64,000 bases of DNA from Branchipolynoe longqiensis (taxonomy: Eukaryota > Annelida > Polychaeta > Phyllodocida > Polynoidae), in contig CM059189.1 of the NCBI GenBank assembly GCA_030323885.1, forward strand, positions 44,573,015 through 44,637,014. The letters run 5' to 3'. The notes under the pieces were generated by a model. The model did not search any database, was not told where the DNA came from, and worked only from the letters and a program-made list of their open reading frames with translations. The translations under genes were made by a program, and so were the position numbers. Below, piece after piece: positions 54,082 to 64,000 of the stretch (position 1 is the first letter of the stretch; each line of letters starts with the position of its first letter).

Positions 54082-54659
54082 AAGCGTTGTTTTGAGTTTT
54101 AATACTTTATTTGAAGAGATTTTACCAAAATTAAAAAAATTAAAAATATTTGGAGGTCCGGGTAATTTATTTCTCAGGTCGGGCACGGAGATAAATAAAA
54201 AAAAAATTGTATCTGGCCTAACAAGGCAGATAGTTTGCATCAGACTACAATTGTTAATCTGACTAGACCACAACAACAGGACTACCTTCACTGACGTTAC
54301 TAACTTTGTGGCACCACCATGTGAGTGCTATGTGTTGGCTTGGTGAACCAACTACAGCACGTGTCAGGAACAGTGATTGTTACAAAACTTTCAAGATAAT
54401 CCTCCATGCACATTTAAATCAACCAGCCTAGGCCAAAGCAGATCAATGCCACACTGGGGTCGGTGTTACCATTCCTCCCCCCCCCCCACCCACCCCCACC
54501 CCCAAACAAAAAAACAAACATACACTGTAAACTCAACCAGTAGTGGCCAACTAGACCAGAAAACGCATCCGCAATGGAATGAGCCTGGAAATGATTCTAG
54601 TTGGATCCTACTGAGGTACATGATTAATCAATATTAACCTACTTACTAACTCAATAGGC
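54082..54659. other. unassigned sequence with a poly-C run
   Basis: A C-run and CCCACCC words at 54475-54503; no gene recognised. Confidence 0.4.
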
Positions 54660-55035
54660 CCCACCTGAGATTACCAGGAAGTTCAATCACAAAGGCCCAC
54701 GCTACCTCCCCCCATCACCCTTTCAAGGAGTATGTTACTACTAGAAAGATAATCAGTTATGCCTCACCCCCTACTAACGCCTACCATACTAGTCTAACAT
54801 AGTTACCTCCCCGTATATGTTTCTTTTTCTCTTATCTTGTTCTTCACCTATCATTCATGTACCTATGTTTTGCTTATTTCCCTGGAATTGTATATGTGTA
54901 TATTGTTGTAGATTTGTTTACTGTGTAGAGGCAATTGTGATTAGGGCTGAAGACGAGTGCATTCGCACTGACAACATGTTATTCAGAGGAATAAAAACAC
55001 TTGAACCAAAAAAAGGGAAAAAAAGAGATAGTATG
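54660..55035 (+). mobile_element. retroelement 3' end with hairpin and A-tail
   Basis: GGGCTGAAGACGAGTGCATT continues into a small hairpin (GAGTGCATTCGCACT), then ACATGTT, a poly(A) signal (GAATAAAAACACTTG) and an A-rich tail. This matches the texture of non-LTR or Penelope-like 3' UTRs. The family is not identified and the 5' limit is uncertain. Confidence 0.45.
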
Positions 55036-55170
55036 CACCCAGTGATCACAAGTCAACAAATTATACAGTTGGTAGAATCCTTTGCACCTACTTTTAGTGT
55101 CACTACCATCACCAGACCACTGAGCACACATACACATACTGAGGTATCCATGCTGGTGGCCACCTTTATA

Positions 55171-55228
55171 TTAAAGTTGCATAGTACGATGCTTTTCACT
55201 TTGTGTCATTTTCTGAGGTAAATATATT
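55171..55228. mobile_element. Family A left-end fragment
   Basis: TTAAAGTTGCATAGTACGAT through TCTGAGGTAAATATATT, then broken at a family N end fragment (AAGAGTTCAGGCACAAA). Confidence 0.75.
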
Positions 55229-55287
55229 TATTAAGAGTTCAGGCACAAAAACTGACAAATGCCACTCGGGCCAAAATGAAACCATAC

Positions 55288-55833
55288 TACAGTATAACCC
55301 CGTTAAACCAAACTTGAAGGGACCCTAGAAATGTGTTTGGATTAACCGATCATTGGTTTAAACGAGCTTTGGCTTCGACTTTGACTTGGCGGGGAGGTAG
55401 TTGGGGTGGGAGATTGGGGGGTGGTGTTTGGGTTGGGGGTGGGAGGTGGAGGTGCATGGGAGATAGGCGTGCGTGGGAGATGGGGGTGGGGTAGGATTTG
55501 GTGGTGGGGGTGCGTGGGAGATAGGGTGCATTGCAGATGGGGAGGTGGAAAATGGGGGTGATGGGGGGGGGGGGGGAGATGGGGGTGATAGGGGGTGGCG
55601 GGTGGGAAGGGTCTCAGATGACCTTATGACCACATGCAAGTTTGGTTTAACCGTACCGGAAGTGGCCTGGGGTCCGAAATTTTGTTTGGATTAACCGATA
55701 ATTTGGATTAACCGACTTTGGCTTAACCAACTTTTTTATATGATAAAGGGTAATATTTTGTGGGGTGCCGAAAAAAGTTTGGATTAACCGATCATTTGGT
55801 TTAACCGAACTTGGTTTAACGGGGTTATACTGT
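55288..55833. mobile_element. Family I element with G-rich interior
   Basis: Ends TACAGTATAACCCCGTTAAA and TTTAACGGGGTTATACTGTA. It has no second left end; instead 55391-55612 is a G-rich tract. Confidence 0.8.
55391..55612 (+). repeat. G-rich GGTGGGAGATGGGG minisatellite
   Basis: Irregular GGGAGATGGGGGTG units occupy the middle of a family I element. Potential G-quadruplex former on the plus strand. Confidence 0.8.
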
Positions 55834-55989
55834 ACCAGGTTTTAGCTGAAGCTGCCATCATTCTGATAATCAAATCCGTTTGTTCGGTGAAACTGACACA
55901 TCACCTGTGCAATGCACCATGCAATATGAAATTGATATACTTTAACTGGAAAGCAAAGGAGCAAATTCTTTTTTTTAATAAAAAAAAAA
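55834..55989. other. unassigned spacer
   Basis: Ends in T- and A-runs near 55970-56010. Confidence 0.35.
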
Positions 55990-56370
55990 AAAAGTTAATT
56001 TTTTTTTTATTGAGACCTTATTTATTCTGTCCATAGCATGTAAACCTGGGTACCCAGGCTTGTTTTCAATGCTGGCCAGCTGTAGTGTCGGTGTTGTCTT
56101 ACCAAACAGTAGCTGCTGATAAGTTATTTGATTGTCTGCATTTCAGTAGCAGATAGATAGTATGTTGGTGCGTTTAGTAGCCTATGTTAGTTTTTTGGGC
56201 CCTCTTGGCATTGTATTTTTGTTCTATTCTTATTACTATGTTAGTTGTTTTCTTAAGGTTCTATGTTAGTGTTTTGGGGTTTTCTTGGGAAGAGTTTTCC
56301 GCTTTTTTCTACTTAATTCTGTACTAGCCTATTTTATTTACATGCCCATAGGCTTGTACGTAATAGGTGG
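55990..56370 (+). repeat. dispersed repeat U, copy 2
   Basis: Collinear with 48570-48895. It too lies downstream of a family I element. Confidence 0.75.
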
Positions 56371-56439
56371 TTAAGTTATGTTTGTTTGAAATTGATTTGA
56401 TTACACAAAATCAACTAAAATAGATTTTTCTGTTTTTGC

Positions 56440-57150
56440 ACAGGAACTGTTAAGTTCCTGGTTACAGTCTACCTTACTCTAGCTTGGGTTAACTTAGATT
56501 TAAAATGAATAACTTAGGAGATATTTTAAGTGTAAAGTGCCTGTCACACTATGCCGGATTGAGCAACGGACAGAATTGTCTAGTCCGGTGGTGTTCAGGC
56601 GTGATAAGTATCAAAATGTATTAAAATGTGTCAAAGTGTTGCGATATCGGGTCAAAGGCCGGGGGAAGAACGGACACGCAACGGAATTGAAACAGACATG
56701 AAATGGACATGAAACGGACATGAACGGATAGCCAACGGACGAAATGAACTCAAAACGGACAAGAACCATAGACATCAATCCGGCAGCATCCGTTCCAGGT
56801 TTTGTGCATGCTCAAAGCTTGTAAAGGATCAGGCAGGATATTAATGGATATCAATGGATATACAACGGACTTTGTTTGGTTTCTTTCCGTTTCCCCCAAT
56901 CCGGTTATGTGTGACAGGGCCGTTAACATGCAACACTGATTTTGGCATTCTTGTTAAAACACTGGCTCCATAGGCTTCAGTCGTAACAGGTTCTATTAAA
57001 TTGACTTAGTACTAGTAGTAGTATCCATTTCTAGGTAGCAACACATACTTAATATCTGCATCAATATCTAAGTTGGATATGCAGGTTAAAATCTAGATAG
57101 GGTATTTTGTTTATGACATTCGATGCTTTTATCGGACTATGTAAATTTAA
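56440..57150. mobile_element. Family A copy (left end lost) interrupted by TM-C
   Basis: Interior words on both sides of the TM-C element are in order, and the right end TTTATCGGACTATGTAAATT then TTAA closes at 57150. Confidence 0.75.
56532..56926. mobile_element. TM-C element nested in family A
   Basis: GTAA (mutated TTAA) at the left and TTAA at 56923-56926. Ends AGTGCCTGTCACACTATGCC and GTGTGACAGGGCCG. Word in CGGACA orientation; palindrome variant AGGTTTTGTGCATGCTCAAA near 56797-56820. Confidence 0.85.
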
Positions 57151-57944
57151 CCACAGCCTATAACACAGGAGACGGGAGTTAGTGGGAGGAAGGTACTTGT
57201 TATATATTTTTTATTTATACAACTTTACAATGAATTGCCACACACAGGAGCATTTGAAGAACATGTCATATGGTAGCTAGGCGTACGCATGTACGCCAAA
57301 ACGTCCACATCGTTTTGTCCAGAAAAAATCAAATTAAAAAATAATAAAGAGAGAGAGAGAGAAGGCATGTAGTAGTCCGGAGTGTCGAAAACTCAAGTCT
57401 AAAATGTGTAAAATCCGCCAGCTTAAGCTTAAGCGGCCCCCTAAACCCCCTGCCGAAATTAGGAGTACGCATCATTAAAGGTCTAGCTACGCCCGTGATA
57501 GTGATATATACATATATATATGTGTATATATATGTATATATATATGTATATATGTATATATATATATATGAAAAGAAAACACATGTCCCATGTAGTTAGT
57601 TTTTTTATACCCCAATTAATTTCACTTAAACAATGCCTAGGATATCAGAAAGCAGAATCATCTGGTTCTCGCTTTGTAATCCAATGCAATAAATGATTAA
57701 ATCCCCATGGGGGGGGGGGAGTATTAATTTCTATAATTTTAGAACCAATCTAAAAAACTATGTGGCAATAAACAGTAATAGTAGTCGTGCACGATTGAGT
57801 TCAATCTTACCTCCTCACGTTTTGCACTAAAGACGGGTTAAATTGGTTTGGGAAAAAGGCTAATGAAAAAGCCACCGACATTACCCCTGGTGGCCATAGT
57901 GGTAGGTGAGACAGGACAGCCCGCACTCGGGTACCACAGCACAT
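57151..57944. other. unassigned sequence with TA microsatellite
   Basis: TATATATGTATA repeats at 57503-57569, a GA run near 57350, a G-run at 57710-57719. No gene recognised. Confidence 0.45.
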
Positions 57945-58540
57945 GGCCGGGGGTGGAGGAGTAATAGAGGGCCGAGGGGGAGGAGAGGGGAGGGGAGGGC
58001 AGGGCAGGGGAGGGGAGGGGAGGGGGGGGGGAGGCGGATGGGGAGGGGAGGGGAGGGGAGGGGAGGGGAGGGGAGGAAGGGGAGGGGGAGGGGAGGGGAG
58101 GGAGGTGAGGGGAGGGGAGGGGAGGGGAGGGGGAGGGGAGGAGAGGAGAGAGGGGGGAGAGGGAAGGGAGGGTAGAGGAGAGGAGAGGACAGGGAAGGAG
58201 GAGAGGAGAGGAGGAGAGGAGAGGAGCCGAGAGGAGACGAGAGGAGGGGAGGGGAGGTTAGAGGAGAGGGGATGGGAGGAGAGGGTAGGAGAGGAGAGGA
58301 GTGGAGGGGAGGGGAGGGGAGGGGAGAGGGAGAGGGAGAGGAGAGGAGTGGAAAGGAGGGGAGAGGAGAGGAGAGGAGGGGAGAGGGGAAATCAGATGAA
58401 GGAAGGGGGCAGAGGGTACGTGAGGGAAGAACGGAGAGGACATTGGAACAGGGCGAAAGAAAAGGAAAGACGGGATGAGAGGGGAAAAGAAGGGAGAAAG
58501 GCGGGAGGAGGGGGGGGGGGGAGATTAGAGCAGGGTGGCG
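57945..58540 (+). repeat. GGGGA polypurine array 1
   Basis: AGGGGAGGGGAGGGG pentamer runs grading into GGAGAGGAGAGG; about 600 bp. Strong G-quadruplex and triplex potential. Gly/Glu/Arg frames are artefacts. Confidence 0.93.
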
Positions 58541-58674
58541 TGCTAAGACTAAGAGTATTCCACTTTTGCCAGGTTGACTGACCTCACTCACTGAATGCAT
58601 GTGTAACAATCACGGAGCAGTGAACTTTCCCATGCCCCTGGTTTTGGTTTTAGGGGCTGAGGGGTGAGCCGTGA
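58541..58674. other. short unique segment between polypurine arrays
   Basis: Ordinary-composition sequence separating the two arrays; nothing recognised. Confidence 0.5.
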
Positions 58675-59090
58675 TAGTGGGAGAGGGAGTGCGGGGCTAG
58701 GGAGGGAGGGGGGAGGGGGGGGGGGGAGTGGGAGGGAGGGGAGGGGGGGGAGATGGAGTGGAGAGGAGGGGAGGGGAAGGGAGGGGAGAGGAGGGGAGGA
58801 AAGTGGAGGGAGGGGGAGAGGGATGGGGAGGGGAGGGGGAGGGGAGGGGAGATGGAGGGGAGGGGAGACGGGAGGGGAGGGGAGGGGAGGGGAGACGGGA
58901 GGGGGAGGGGAGGGGAGGGGAGGAGGGGGGAGGGGAGGGAGAGGGAGGGACGGGAGAGGAGAGGAAGGAGGGAGGGGAGGGGAGGGGAGGGAAGGGGAGG
59001 GGAGGGGAGGGGAGGGGAGGGGATGGGAGGGGAGGGGAGGGGAGGGGAGGGGAGAGGAGGGGAGGGGGGAGGGGAAGGAAGTCTAATGCA
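58675..59090 (+). repeat. GGGGA polypurine array 2
   Basis: The same pentamer composition as array 1, ~415 bp, in the same strand orientation. Confidence 0.93.
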
Positions 59091-59127
59091 AGCAAGACAT
59101 GCCAGAAGATCAGGCTAGCTTTCGGAT

Positions 59128-59483
59128 GGTTGGTTGGTTGTTGGACTTTTACGTCCGAGCAACATCAATAGTCATATCAGGACGGGTACCAACTTGTGAT
59201 AGTGCGCACTCATGGCGACTTTACAGTGCTGTCCCACTGGGAGACCAGGCCACCTGTCCCACTGGGAGACCAGGCCACCGACACTAGGGCCCAATATCCC
59301 ACACATTCAAATTATTCTGACACTGTGGTAGGCAATCCTTGTCCTATCCTATTAATGCCGAGCACCAGGCTAGGTAGCGACAAGTATCAATTTTATAAGT
59401 CATTTGGTCGACTTGGCTGGGATTCGAACTCCCGACCTTCTGCACAGGAAGCCTGCGCTCTACCCGATTTGGCCGCCGCGTTC
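59128..59483 (-). mobile_element. SINE-E with 25-bp internal tandem duplication
   Basis: The body segment GTCCCACTGGGAGACCAGGC is present twice in tandem (about 59226-59277). Second head subtype. Confidence 0.85.
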
Positions 59484-59534
59484 GGTGTATGTATGTATGT
59501 ATGTATGTATGTATGTATGTATGTATGTATGTAT
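59484..59534. repeat. (GTAT)12 microsatellite
   Basis: About twelve perfect GTAT units between two head-facing SINE-E copies. Confidence 0.95.
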
Positions 59535-59540
59535 ACAGTG

Positions 59541-59857
59541 GGTCGTCCGTCTCCCGTGTTGGTAGATCATGGGGTCGTGGGTTCGAACCCTGGTCGAGTC
59601 AAACCGATGACTTAAAAATTGATATTTGTCGCTTACTAGCCTGGCGCTCAGCATTATTAGGATAGGACAAGGACTGGTTGGCTCAGTGTCAGGATAATGT
59701 GACTGAGTGGGATATCAGGTCATGGTGCTGGTGGCCTAGTCTTCCAGTGAGGCAGCACTATAAAGTCGCCATGAGTGCGCACTGTCACAAGTCGGTACCC
59801 GTCCTGATATGACCTCAGATGTTGCTAGGATGTAAAACAACAACAAACAAACAAACA
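59541..59857 (+). mobile_element. SINE-E truncated near CGTCTCCCGT
   Basis: It starts TCGTCCGTCTCCCGTGTTGG and ends in a long CAAA tail. Head-to-head with the copy at 59128. Confidence 0.85.
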
Positions 59858-60436
59858 AAACTTCAAAACTGGGCACCACATATTTGGTTTCAATATTACA
59901 ATGCTGATAATTAATTCGTTCTTTTATTGATAGCAAATAAAATAATTATTGTAGCCCCTGTGTATTAAGTACGTTAGCAATGCTACATATATGTAATATA
60001 TCCCACAAAATATATCAAAAACATACTTGCATAATTTTGTGATGAAGTAAAAATGTGAAAATTTAAACATTAACACCATCCACATAGCCAAACTTTTTTT
60101 AAACCTTTTTCTCGTAGGACACAACCTTGTTTGCTTAACTGTAATCAATCAAATTGTGTTTGATTGTGTTGTGTATGTTAAAATGATCTTCTGGAAGTGT
60201 CTTTGATCTTCATGTTACATACATGAATGATTGCTCAATTTGAATAAGATCTAAATTTAAAAAAGTAAAGTTTTGCTTCAACTCTGACATAATTATGAAC
60301 AACATGCAAACCTCCATAGGAACATAGCCTCTGCTATTATATGGAATTGTTTATTTTTGCTATTACTTGGAAGGATTTCACTTCTGTTTTCCATGTCACA
60401 TGCCCAGTTTCAAAGAATGACCCGTGTATGTATATT
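59858..60436. other. unassigned A/T-rich sequence
   Basis: No repeat family or coding signal recognised. Confidence 0.4.
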
Positions 60437-60693
60437 ATACACCCCGCTCAACGCTCTAGATAGGTTTCTAAAAATGCAGCGCTAAACAAAACAGCGCTAT
60501 GCGGGGCAACGTCCTAGCAACACCTAAGGCCATATCAAGACGAGCACTGACTTGTGACAGCCTCAATGGTCGATAGGACAGCTAAAAGAACCCAGGTTTG
60601 ATTCCCATTTATATATGGAGGGTGGAGAAGGGTGGTTGTCGTGGCAACGGAGCGCTTTAGCAAATCAGCGTTAAACGGGGTTATATTTGTGTA
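60437..60693. mobile_element. Family V, possible MITE with SINE-E scrap inside
   Basis: ATACACCCCGCTCAACGCT at the left resembles the inverse of AGCGTTAAACGGGGTTATAT at the right. A minus-strand SINE-E fragment (about 60509-60561) lies inside. Confidence 0.5.
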
Positions 60694-60884
60694 CGACATT
60701 AGACATTCCTTTGGTCATTCGCTAGCGCTATGCCACGTGAATATGACATTCTAAACTTCGGTAGTGTTTCCTAGCATAGAAACCACTTATGGCCCATGCC
60801 AATACTTAGCAGCCTTTGAACACTAAAAGTAATAGTGCGTACACAATTTCTGTTGTGCTGCCTTTCACTAAGTTATTTCTTTAG
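60694..60884. other. unassigned spacer
   Basis: Nothing recognised. Confidence 0.35.
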
Positions 60885-61545
60885 TGGTGGTGGTGGTATT
60901 GGTGGTGGTATTGGTGGTGGTGTTATTGGTGGTGGTATTGGTGGTGGTGTTATTGGTGGTATTGGTGGTGGTGGTGGTTGTATTGGTGGTGGTGGTATTG
61001 GTGGTGGTATTGGTGGTGGTGTTATTGGTGGTGGTATTGGTGGTGGTGTTATTGGTGGTGATGGTGGTATTGGTGGTGGTGGTGGTATTGGTGGTGGTAT
61101 TGGTGGTGGTGTTATTGGTGGTGATGGTGGTATTGGTGGTGGTGGTGGTGGTATTGGTGGTGGTGGTATTGGTGGTGGTATTGGTGGTGGTGGTGGTGGT
61201 GGTATTAGTGGTGGTGGTATTGGTGGTGGTATTGGTGGTGGTGGTATTGGTGGTGTTATTGGTGGTGGTATTGGTGGTGGTATTGGTGGTGTTGGTGGTA
61301 TTGGTGGTGGTATTGGTGGTGTTATTGGTGGTGGTATTGGTGGTGGTATTGGTGGTGGTGGTATTGGTGGTGGTATTGGTGGTGGTATTGGTGGTGGTGG
61401 TATTGGTGGTGGTGGTATTGGTGGTGGTGGTATTGGTGGTGGTGGTATTGGTGGTGGTGGGATTGGTGGTGGTGGTATTGGTGGTGGTGGTATTGGTGGT
61501 GGTGGTATTGGTGGTGGTGGTATTGGTGGTGGTGGTATTGGTGAA
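60885..61545 (+). repeat. GGT/ATT triplet array
   Basis: About 660 bp of GGTGGT with interspersed ATT, ending in a regular 15-bp unit (GGTGGTGGTATTGGT) repeated about ten times. Every plus-strand frame is open over long stretches (Gly/Ile, Val/Leu), as expected for a triplet repeat. I do not call a gene. Confidence 0.9.
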
Positions 61546-62309
61546 ATTGATGAAAATTTAATTACGACCCTAACTTATAAAAAAAAAGATTAAAAAGAAA
61601 AAGATTTTGTTTAAAGATAAAAAAAAAAAAAGACATCGTTAGCCTAGTTTTGCAGGGTTCATGTAGCAGCCGTGGGATCCGAATATCGCGTGCAATCATT
61701 AAGCATCCGATAACAATAAACCACACCTAAGTCCCATATAACAACATACATTTATCAAAACCATAGCGAGAACTGTGCGTGAGGCAGACGACATTTGAGA
61801 GGGACAGATAATCGACACAATACAGTTTAGTCTAAACCATTGAATTTCAATGGGAACTTTTAGAGGAGCAGACGACATTTAAGAGGGATGTGCTATTTGA
61901 CATAACATTATATTATTACTAATATTATTAGTCATAACCATTGAGCATCAGACGATATTTAAGAGGGACATATGATATTTAACACAGGAGCAGACGACAA
62001 CAGAATGTCGACTGCGGATGGGTTAATTCTAGAGTAATGGCGACGGATACTAGGGAGTACGGAATTACTGGCCAACAAAGGCCGACACTATGTCCACACT
62101 GGACTGTCGCCATATTGGACGCAACACTTGGAGAATGTGTTGGCTACAAGAGCCAATGCAATCACAAAATCATTCACGCTTTGCAACAATAACATTCTTT
62201 TAACGCGGGCTCTTTTTTAAATTTCTTTAAAATTTTAGAACATATGATGAATTATCAGTGTCTATATGGAAAGAAGCCTATCATTAACGGAACGAACCAT
62301 TTCTAATCA
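61546..62309. other. unassigned, with a loose ~80-90-bp repeat
   Basis: GCAGACGACATTTGAGAGGG near 61782 recurs in variant form near 61868, 61948 and 61990. The rest is unassigned. Confidence 0.45.
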
Positions 62310-62319
62310 CCTTCTTATG

Positions 62320-62655
62320 ATTGTTTGTTGTTGTTTTACATCCTAGCAACATCTAAGGTCATATCAGGACGCGTACCGAGTTGTGACAGTGCACGCTCAT
62401 GGCGACTTTATAGTGCTGCCCCACTGGGACACCAGGCCGCCAGCACTATGACCTGATATCCCACTCAGTCATATTATCCTGACACTGAGCCAACCAGTCC
62501 TTGCCTATCCTGATAATGCCAAGCGCCTGGCTAGGAAGCAACAAGTATCAATTTTTAAGTCATTGGTTTGACTCGACCAGGGTTCAAACCCACGATCCCA
62601 TGGTCTACCAACACGGGAGACGGACGCTCGAACTCATTCGGCCATCCCGTCTGGT
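62320..62655 (-). mobile_element. SINE-E, full-length, 10-bp duplication
   Basis: CCTTCTTATG lies at 62310-62319 and 62656-62665. CAAA tail, first head subtype. Confidence 0.92.
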
Positions 62656-62707
62656 CCTTCTTATGCAGAAGGTGAGGCCTAATAATGGCACCAGTGTGAT
62701 AGGCCAT

Positions 62708-63078
62708 GTACGGCCGGTGTGGAGGTTTAGATTCTCAGTTGGTTTAGAGTCTTCGCTCGGGGGTTCTGCACATGTGTCAAAATTGAACGACATTTCATCG
62801 TATTAATCAACTCGGGTGACCCGAGCAACTTTTTGATGCACAAATGTGGTCAAGGCATTAACTCTTCAATTTGCTAAATATATATTATTGAGATAAAATA
62901 CTTTTAGCACACAGCACTTGTTTTTGTCAGCTCCACTCGCGGTGTTCTATTTGAATTTCTAGCAACTCAGGTGACCCAAGTCGCCCGGGTCTTGTTAATC
63001 GAATTTGCGCATGCGCAGAACCCCGAGCATAGACTCTAAACCCACTGAGAATCTAAGCCGCCACACCGGCCTGAACTT
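62708..63078. mobile_element. Family P inverted-repeat MITE
   Basis: CGGCCGGTGTGGAGGTTTAG and about 60 following bases (to GGGGGTTCTGCACATG) are inverted at 63008-63078. The interior contains the small palindrome CTCGGGTGACCCGAG and its relatives. No coding capacity. Confidence 0.8.
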
Positions 63079-63337
63079 GGTCCCTCACGCTGTAGACCCC
63101 GGATGAACGAAGTGACAAGAATGTACGCTACCGACGTTTATTACTGCTCCACCCACCATGGTGTCACACAACCAAGTGACCTGCACCCTGACCAGTCAGG
63201 TCACATGTCACCTGTTACGGTGCGGGGTATGCTAGCGACACTCAGTAGAGGGCAGTCCACACAGGGCACTCACTGCCCACCGGCTAGCGTTCCGCCACCT
63301 GACGCAGTAGAACTGTGACAGTACATGGCTTATGCTA
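63079..63337. other. unassigned, moderately GC-rich
   Basis: No repeat family matched. Short frames on both strands are unremarkable. Confidence 0.35.
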
Positions 63338-63599
63338 GGTACACACCTACCGTTTACGACTGGCGCACTAAAACTCGCGACCCGACCCGACCCGCTTAAA
63401 ACTGAAAACGGGCCGATTAATTTTTCGAATCGCGAATCGCAATCGTAAGGAAGCACTTTTAGCCCTAAAATTGAGTTTTAAGTCACGAATCGCAATCGGT
63501 AGGTGTGCTAGGGGAGTGCACATCTCAAGACTTTTTGGCAATTTTAGATCGAATACGGTCGGTGGGTGCGGACAAACGGTAGGTGTGTACCTAGCATTA
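63338..63599. mobile_element. Family G inverted-repeat MITE
   Basis: TGCTAGGTACACACCTACCG and CGGTAGGTGTGTACCTAGCA are exact inverses. The interior iterates CGAATCGCAATCG. Similar in style to TM elements but with different ends and no GTTTTG...CAAAAC palindrome. Confidence 0.88.
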
Positions 63600-63699
63600 T
63601 AGTCCCTGCAGCCACTGCGTCGTGCTGGAGCTCATGTACGGACTGCTACACTATGTATCATTGCTACCCGGGGCCCAGAGAAGACAGAAGCAGGAGGTG

Positions 63700-64000
63700 G
63701 GAATAACACAACTTTATTTCCATGACAGGCAGGGTGACTGGCTGAGTAGTTCAACTCTACTCACTGCAGCTATGAGTGCCCGGTAACAAGGCCCGACATG
63801 CAAGTGAAGTTATAGTACTTAATCAAATTGACATTTTTAATCACAAATACAGGACATTTCAATGATCAAGACCAGCACATTTTATCATCAGTCATCAATC
63901 AATCATTAATCAATCATCAAACAATGTAACAATCATCAATGCAAACATTTCAATCATATGAGCTTCAATTTTTATCAGGTCAATCGTTTAGTTTTTTTAA
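63700..64000 (-). other. possible 3' UTR of a minus-strand gene beyond the window
   Basis: On the minus strand AAATAAAG (signal at 63713-63718) is followed by GTTGTGTTATTCC, a GU-rich downstream element. The sequence to the right is A/T-rich and unlike the repeats in this window. No coding exon is visible, so this is only suggestive. Confidence 0.25.
63713..63718 (-). terminator. candidate polyadenylation signal
   Basis: AATAAA on the minus strand, with a GT-rich stretch 3' of it. Such signals are common by chance. Confidence 0.25.

Noticed and set aside
57881..59171. Gly/Glu/Arg-rich and Pro/Ser-rich ORFs
   Set aside because: Translations of GGGGA arrays in different frames; no conserved residues.
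60835..61593. 252-codon Gly/Ile ORF
   Set aside because: GGT/ATT triplet repeat gives open frames in every plus-strand frame; composition alone explains it.

Overview
This window looks like repeat-dominated nuclear DNA from a marine invertebrate, most likely a mollusc. The clues are many tRNA-derived SINEs, one of them a type I associate with molluscs, plus dense short inverted-repeat elements, long minisatellites, AT-rich microsatellites and almost no coding capacity. The phylum is an inference; no species is claimed. I see no complete protein-coding gene, no rRNA, no free-standing tRNA gene, no CRISPR array and no prokaryotic operon. Nearly all open frames of 60-270 codons are translations of SINEs, satellites or low-complexity tracts.

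The main repeat is a tRNA-derived SINE (called SINE-E here): about 340 bp, a class II tRNA-like head, a body and a CAA/CAAA or CCAA tail, in about 45 full, truncated or nested copies on both strands. Several copies have clear target-site duplications of 7-14 bp. Three other tRNA-derived SINE families (K, L, M) occur in one to four copies each. A second layer is short inverted-terminal-repeat DNA elements. Family A (about 355 bp) and the TM families (320-710 bp, ends like GGCCCTGTCACAC) begin and end in TTAA, consistent with piggyBac- or Kolobok-type non-autonomous elements. Families I and J look pogo/Tigger-like. Families F, G, H, N, O, P, R, V and W have one or two copies each.

Layout: 1-4.4 kb holds a family A copy and a 19/20-bp satellite. 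4.4-8.0 kb holds SINE and TM elements, ending in an A-C-B chain that shares TTAA junctions. 8.3-11.4 kb is a 40-bp satellite interrupted by a TM-D element. 11.4-24 kb is deeply nested SINE and TTAA elements. 24.8-25.7 kb is a 36-bp minisatellite. 26-33 kb is SINE-rich. 33.4-35.2 kb has AT repeats, one candidate coding exon (33953-34048) and a TM-D element split by a LINE 3' fragment. 35-43 kb has SINEs and a 110-130-bp tandem array (39.7-40.75 kb). 38-59 kb contains seven long polypurine or G-rich tracts, all purine on the + strand. 60.9-61.5 kb is a GGT/ATT triplet array. The right edge may hold the 3' end of a minus-strand gene.

The most unusual pattern is in the TM elements. Eleven copies with nearly unrelated interiors, each built from its own iterated short word, share the same kind of ends and a palindrome close to GTTTTGAACATGCACAAAAC. 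This palindrome always lies about one quarter to one third of the way in from one end. Nested insertions with readable target duplications allow a relative insertion history to be reconstructed in several places.
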